Shown: one piece after another, positions 60,597 through 64,000 of the stretch
Layout of the letters: each line of letters starts with the position of its first letter
Position numbering within the stretch: the first letter of the stretch is position 1
DNA from: JAAYCI01 sp964370295
GTDB lineage: Bacteria; Bacillota; Clostridia; Oscillospirales; Ruminococcaceae
Length of the DNA: 64,000 nt
Assembly: GCA_964370295.1 (NCBI GenBank)
Contig: CAYJIR010000003.1
Location: forward strand, 43,746-107,745
Direction of reading: 5' to 3'
Program-made: the position numbers and the translations under genes
Notes under the pieces: model-generated
Database searches by the model: none
What the model saw: only the letters and a program-made list of their open reading frames with translations
Told to the model about the DNA's origin: nothing

Positions 60597-62633
60597 TTAC
60601 CATTCTGATATATTTAAGACCTCACCCTGCACCGTCTCTTGTGGCGCCGGCAAACCATTTTGTACATCTTTTCGTATAGAAAAAGTAGAAACCAACTGCT
60701 TTAAAGTGCCCGCTTGATGCGCAAGTTTTTGGCTGGTGGCGGCACTTTCCTCACTGCTTGCACTACTGGCATGTACAACACCGGAAATAGACTCAATCCC
60801 TCGGTTCACGGTTTCTAAGGATTCATTTTGTGTTACAATTTCCTGCGAAATTTTCGAAATATGCTCGTTTGTTTTTTGTGCGCGCTCAATCACCATTTCC
60901 AAAGTATCAGACGTGCGCTGTGCGGCTCCTGATACATGTTCTGCCGAATCAACGGAATTCTCTATCAAATCGGCAGTAATCTTAGCCGCTTCAGCCGATT
61001 TTGTGGCCAAATTACGCACTTCGTCGGCCACCACAGCAAAGCCTTTCCCTGCAGCCCCTGCGCGTGCTGCTTCTACCGCTGCATTCAATGCTAAAATATT
61101 AGTTTGGAAGGCAATGTCATCAATAGTTTTGATAATCTTAGAAATTTCACTGGAACTTTGCTGAATATCTTGCACAGCCGAAAGCAATTCTTGCATATGC
61201 TCTTGGCTTTCCATTAATTTCTCGCTGGCAGAGGTTGAAAGTGCTGTAGCCTCATGTGCACCCTCTTTTATTTCTCCGGATCCCTCTTTTATACCATACA
61301 CCGAATTTAAAATTTCCTCTACAGCCTGTGCTTGTTCTATCGAAGATTCAGACAATTGCTCGGCACCGGATGCCACCTGCGAGGCGCTTTGTGTAACACT
61401 GTCTGCCGTATCGGTAATGTCAGAAATAATATTGTTTAGTTTTCCCTCTATTTCAGAAATAGACGTTTGGATTTCTAAAAAGTCACCCTTATACACCACT
61501 GTGCTGTCCGGCAAAGTCAAATCACCCGCAGCAATATGCGAAAGCCTTGTGTGAATATCAGAAATCATGCTATTCATATCTATTAGCAATTGTTCCATGG
61601 TCTTTGCAAAAACGCCAATTTCGTCATTGCGTTTAACGCTGGGCATTGGTGTCTTCAAGTCTCCCTTGCCCATCGCATCCAAACGATTAACGCAAGCGAT
61701 GATGGGACGCCCTATACTATTGCCCATTGCAATCGCGACCAACAACCCTATCAACACCAAGGCCACACAGATTCCCACAATAAAATAAGAGGCAAGTGTG
61801 GCAGAAGCCATCATTTCGGATTCCTCTACCTCCACGGCTATGCTCCATCCGTCTGTTCTTGGGATAGGCGCATAACTTTGCCAGGTCAATGTGTTCTCAA
61901 AAACATACTGGCCAAAACCTGTATCTCCCGCTATCATACGCCTTTCTACCTCTGCCAAATTCTGTAAATCATTGTCTTGCGGATTTGCCTCTGCTTCGGC
62001 AATAGAATTTCCTTGGGCCAATACATACTCTTTGTCCGTATAGGCTATAGTGATACCATTTTTGTCTAGAATATAACAAGTTCCTGTTTCCCCAAAAGCA
62101 GTCGCCTCAATAATTTGATCCAGCAAATAGGTATCACACTGGAAATACAGCACACCCAGCACCGTTTCGCCATCAAAAATAGGCGCCGAAACCACTAGAT
62201 ACATATCCGTTTGGTCCTCTGTGATATATGGTGTAGATATATAAGAACTGCCACTCATCCCCTGTATAAAAAATGGCTCATTTGCAAAACTTTCTGCCGT
62301 ATATACATCTGTACCGTCCGGGCCTACCACGCTACCCGCACGCATATAGAACAACGCCACTTTTTCATCTATAAAAGCTCTGATATCTTCATCACTGGCA
62401 TTCTCGTCTGCAAAAATTTGGTTTCTGGCAATTTCCGAAACGATGGACATATACTCTGAAACTGCCCCTGACGCGCTACTTGCAGCAGCCGTTGCCGTTT
62501 CCACCATGGTCATTTCGGCGGTGTCTCTCGCCACCACTTTAGAAACATTAACGGTGATAATACCCAATATCAGCGAAGTCACCACCACCATAACTAAAAC
62601 CAAAACAATGATACTCGAACGAATGCTTTTCAT
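60597..62633 (-). CDS. Methyl-accepting chemotaxis protein with Cache sensor
   Basis: The protein (678 residues) has a signal-anchor helix (about 6-28), an extracytoplasmic double-Cache ligand domain (about 35-270), a second helix (about 282-305), HAMP (about 307-360), and a signalling coiled coil. The conserved tip is ILALNAAVEAARAGAAGKGFAVVADEVRNLA near 525. It should sense a small molecule and control a CheA kinase. No che or flagellar gene is in the window. The final residues end EWSTOP without a CheR-type tail. Confidence 0.95.
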   Translation of the reverse strand: MKSIRSSIIVLVLVMVVVTSLILGIITVNVSKVVARDTAEMTMVETATAAASSASGAVSEYMSIVSEIARNQIFADENASDEDIRAFIDEKVALFYMRAGSVVGPDGTDVYTAESFANEPFFIQGMSGSSYISTPYITEDQTDMYLVVSAPIFDGETVLGVLYFQCDTYLLDQIIEATAFGETGTCYILDKNGITIAYTDKEYVLAQGNSIAEAEANPQDNDLQNLAEVERRMIAGDTGFGQYVFENTLTWQSYAPIPRTDGWSIAVEVEESEMMASATLASYFIVGICVALVLIGLLVAIAMGNSIGRPIIACVNRLDAMGKGDLKTPMPSVKRNDEIGVFAKTMEQLLIDMNSMISDIHTRLSHIAAGDLTLPDSTVVYKGDFLEIQTSISEIEGKLNNIISDITDTADSVTQSASQVASGAEQLSESSIEQAQAVEEILNSVYGIKEGSGEIKEGAHEATALSTSASEKLMESQEHMQELLSAVQDIQQSSSEISKIIKTIDDIAFQTNILALNAAVEAARAGAAGKGFAVVADEVRNLATKSAEAAKITADLIENSVDSAEHVSGAAQRTSDTLEMVIERAQKTNEHISKISQEIVTQNESLETVNRGIESISGVVHASSASSEESAATSQKLAHQAGTLKQLVSTFSIRKDVQNGLPAPQETVQGEVLNISEW

Positions 62634-62912
62634 GTCAATACCCCTTTATATTCAACTTTTCTACATTCTCTATCTAAAATAGGCTTTCTTTGCCACACGC
62701 AAACCTACACCATTATGCGGCCTATATTGCTTTACGCGTTATCTTTGTCCACCCTTTATAATCAAGAACTGCAAAATAAGCCCTAAATCGTTTTTTTAAT
62801 TTTATAAACGCAAGGGCACCCCTTGTGACAACAAGCCAAAGACCTTTGTCCTGTCCTCACAAGGGATGTTAGAACACCCCCATATTGCAGTGTTCTATTC
62901 ACTTTGCTACAA
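62634..62912. other. Intergenic region upstream of the chemoreceptor
   Basis: This 279-base gap contains no gene. An AGAACAC/GTGTTCT inverted repeat lies near 62872-62896, just beyond the surface-protein stop, and may end its transcript; a T-run is lacking, so I do not call it a terminator. An AAGGGCACCCCTT-type small palindrome precedes it. Confidence 0.4.
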
Positions 62913-64000
62913 CTACGTAGCATGGGAGAACTGGTTCTTGCCTAGCTGTTCGTACTGCATGTTTTCTTCTGCTTGTTTACCAAATTTCTTTAGCAGTATA
63001 CCCAACACAATTTGTATAATGGCAAACAAGGCAAACCATACGCTGTACTCATCAAAGAATTCCATGGGTAAAGTAAGATCCTGTGTGAATATAAACACAA
63101 TCAAACTTACCACAAACATCACAACTCCAAAACTCTTCACTACAATGCGTTTATTACGTGCCTTTCTCTTGTATTGCTTTGCCTGTTCATCCAACATCTC
63201 TTGATTTTCGTGCTCAAAGTGAGCCTTGCGTTTATGCAGCCGATACAATACATATAATACCATTAGTAAAAACACACTCACGGTCATTAGCAAATCGAAC
63301 AAACTCCAGGCGTCTTGCGCAATGTATGCACTTAATGGCACACCATTATCTGTAAGCACTACACTTTCCACTGCACCATTGTCATACACAACCCTTATGT
63401 CTTGCTCACCGGTGCCTAACGATTGAAATGCCTGCGGAGCAATTGTAACCACACCGTGATTCACCGCATAAAATTCCGGATCTAATTCTTCGTTGTTTAT
63501 TTGAACACTATTGGGGATTTCTCCAGGGCGGTTTGTGTCAATCTCTATACCACCTTCCGGTGTGATGTTTACAAAGGGTCCTTCTGTGTTGTCATTCGTT
63601 CCTCCAGTCCCTATATCACCGGTTCCACCTGTGTTGTCACCTTCTGTGCCATCATCGCCACCGGGAATAGCAGGAAGTCCATTATCATTGTCGTTTTCAT
63701 CATCTTCTTCGGCATCTTCCTCATCATCAGGGACATCAGGTTCCGCCGGTAGACCCTCTCCGCCTATATCAGGGGCGCCTCCACCTGTATCGGGGGTACC
63801 TCCACCTGTATCGGGGGTACCTCCACCTGTATCGGGGGTGCCTCCGCCTGTATCAGGAGTTCCTCCGCCTGTATCAGGAGTTCCTCCACCTGTATCGGGG
63901 GTGCCTCCGCCTGTATCAGGAGTTCCTCCGCCTGTATCAGGAGTTCCTCCACCTGTATCGGGGGTGCCTCCGCCTGTATCAGGAGTTCCTCCGCCTGTAT
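62913..64000 (-). CDS. C-terminal part of a repeat-bearing membrane surface protein
   Basis: The frame is open from the right window edge (its start is outside) to a stop at 62913, about 362 residues. It starts with tandem TPDTGGG heptapeptides and continues through an acidic linker (DDEEDAEEDDEND). Next come Gly/Thr-rich and beta-type segments. Two membrane helices follow, at about residues 228-248 and 285-305 of this part, separated by a highly basic loop (QYKRKARNKR), and a third lies near the end. There is no LPxTG sorting motif. The repeats are typical of flexible wall-spanning linkers, so the missing N-terminal part is probably exported. No family is recognised. A short minus-strand frame at 63764-63952 is a shadow of these repeats. 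Confidence 0.75.
   Translation of the reverse strand, partial: TGGGTPDTGGGTPDTGGGTPDTGGGTPDTGGGTPDTGGGTPDTGGGTPDTGGGTPDTGGGTPDTGGGTPDTGGGAPDIGGEGLPAEPDVPDDEEDAEEDDENDNDNGLPAIPGGDDGTEGDNTGGTGDIGTGGTNDNTEGPFVNITPEGGIEIDTNRPGEIPNSVQINNEELDPEFYAVNHGVVTIAPQAFQSLGTGEQDIRVVYDNGAVESVVLTDNGVPLSAYIAQDAWSLFDLLMTVSVFLLMVLYVLYRLHKRKAHFEHENQEMLDEQAKQYKRKARNKRIVVKSFGVVMFVVSLIVFIFTQDLTLPMEFFDEYSVWFALFAIIQIVLGILLKKFGKQAEENMQYEQLGKNQFSHAT
63778..64000 (-). repeat. 21-base tandem repeats with 63-base higher-order pattern
   Basis: About 10.6 units of 21 bases encode TPDTGGG. Two variants (CCTCCACCTGTATCGGGGGT(G/A) and CCTCCGCCTGTATCAGGAGTT) alternate in an A-B-B arrangement from 63820 on, giving a 63-base unit repeated about three times to the window edge. 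A degenerate unit precedes it near 63757. Confidence 0.95.

Noticed and set aside
63764..63952. 62-residue minus-strand frame with IQAEELL-type repeats
   Set aside because: It is an alternative frame of the TPDTGGG-coding repeat. The other frame joins smoothly to the downstream membrane protein.
63778..64000. Regular repeats resembling a CRISPR array
   Set aside because: The 21-base units are contiguous without unique spacers, stay in frame and encode TPDTGGG. They are protein repeats.

Overview
The window looks like the chromosome of an anaerobic, Gram-positive, low-to-mid GC Clostridia-type Firmicute, perhaps of the Oscillospirales/Ruminococcaceae kind. The evidence is a Spo0A homologue, an IreB-family protein, a DnaD/DnaI-type primosome pair, a T-box leader on pheST, a TPP riboswitch on thiT, a CIRCE operator on htpG, strong AGGAGG ribosome binding sites with GTG/TTG starts, a 2Fe-superoxide reductase with ferritin, and acetate kinase. 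No phage, plasmid or insertion sequence was recognised. This is core chromosome with small structured repeats between genes.

Layout. 1-1292 (-): U32 peptidase-like protein (cut by the window edge) and zapA. 1782-6728 (+): glycogen phosphorylase, a GH13 cyclomaltodextrinase-like enzyme, and maf. 6917-8091 (+): a MinD-like and an MgsA-like protein, both lacking catalytic residues. 8314-10201 (+): DnaD- and DnaI-like helicase-loading proteins. 10243-15330 (-): a small unknown protein, ireB, pheST under a T-box, and thiT under a TPP riboswitch. 15685-18167 (+): unknown membrane protein, PAP2 phosphatase, THUMP-type rRNA methyltransferase. 18546-30943 is mostly (-): ferritin and superoxide reductase, an MFS permease with a phospholipase C-like protein, HAD phosphatases, tRNA-Arg, an amidohydrolase, a CBS-domain transporter-like protein, a TSCPD protein, a cytidylate kinase-like protein, htpG and plsY; one flavodoxin-fold gene lies on (+). 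31163-37251 is mostly (+): M50 protease, tRNA-Gly, clostripain-like lipoprotein, AIM24 protein, a divergent nitroreductase, a small membrane protein, and Spo0A. 37311-45385 (-): a membrane diguanylate cyclase, then gdhA, serA, serC, glyA and gcvT. 45856-47932 (+): ornithine carbamoyltransferase, a C_GCAxxG_C_C protein, a nitroreductase. 48200-51267 (-): SPFH/zinc-ribbon membrane cluster. 51608-64000: acetate-transporter-family protein, Na+/Ca2+ exchanger, hisD, a TM2-like membrane protein, M29 aminopeptidase, tmcAL/ackA, a chemoreceptor, and the C-terminal part of a large repeat-bearing surface protein.

How the genes work together. gcvT-glyA-serC-serA-gdhA is a coherent serine/glycine/one-carbon set, with GdhA able to supply the glutamate used by SerC. 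Superoxide reductase and ferritin form an oxidative-stress/iron operon with a PerR-like site in its promoter. AckA, TmcAL and the acetate-transporter-family protein all touch acetate.

Most notable observations. (1) The maf/minD/mgsA locus looks like an eroded shape-and-division cluster, in which MinD has lost the P-loop lysine and MgsA the catalytic aspartate. (2) Spo0A keeps a strongly conserved DNA-binding domain, but its receiver has lost the usual acidic pocket and switch threonine, and two perfect 0A boxes lie 10 bp apart upstream. (3) A family of multi-hairpin repeats has four copies here, each at a junction of converging genes. (4) Three coding 3' ends, including the stop codons, lie inside bidirectional terminator stems.
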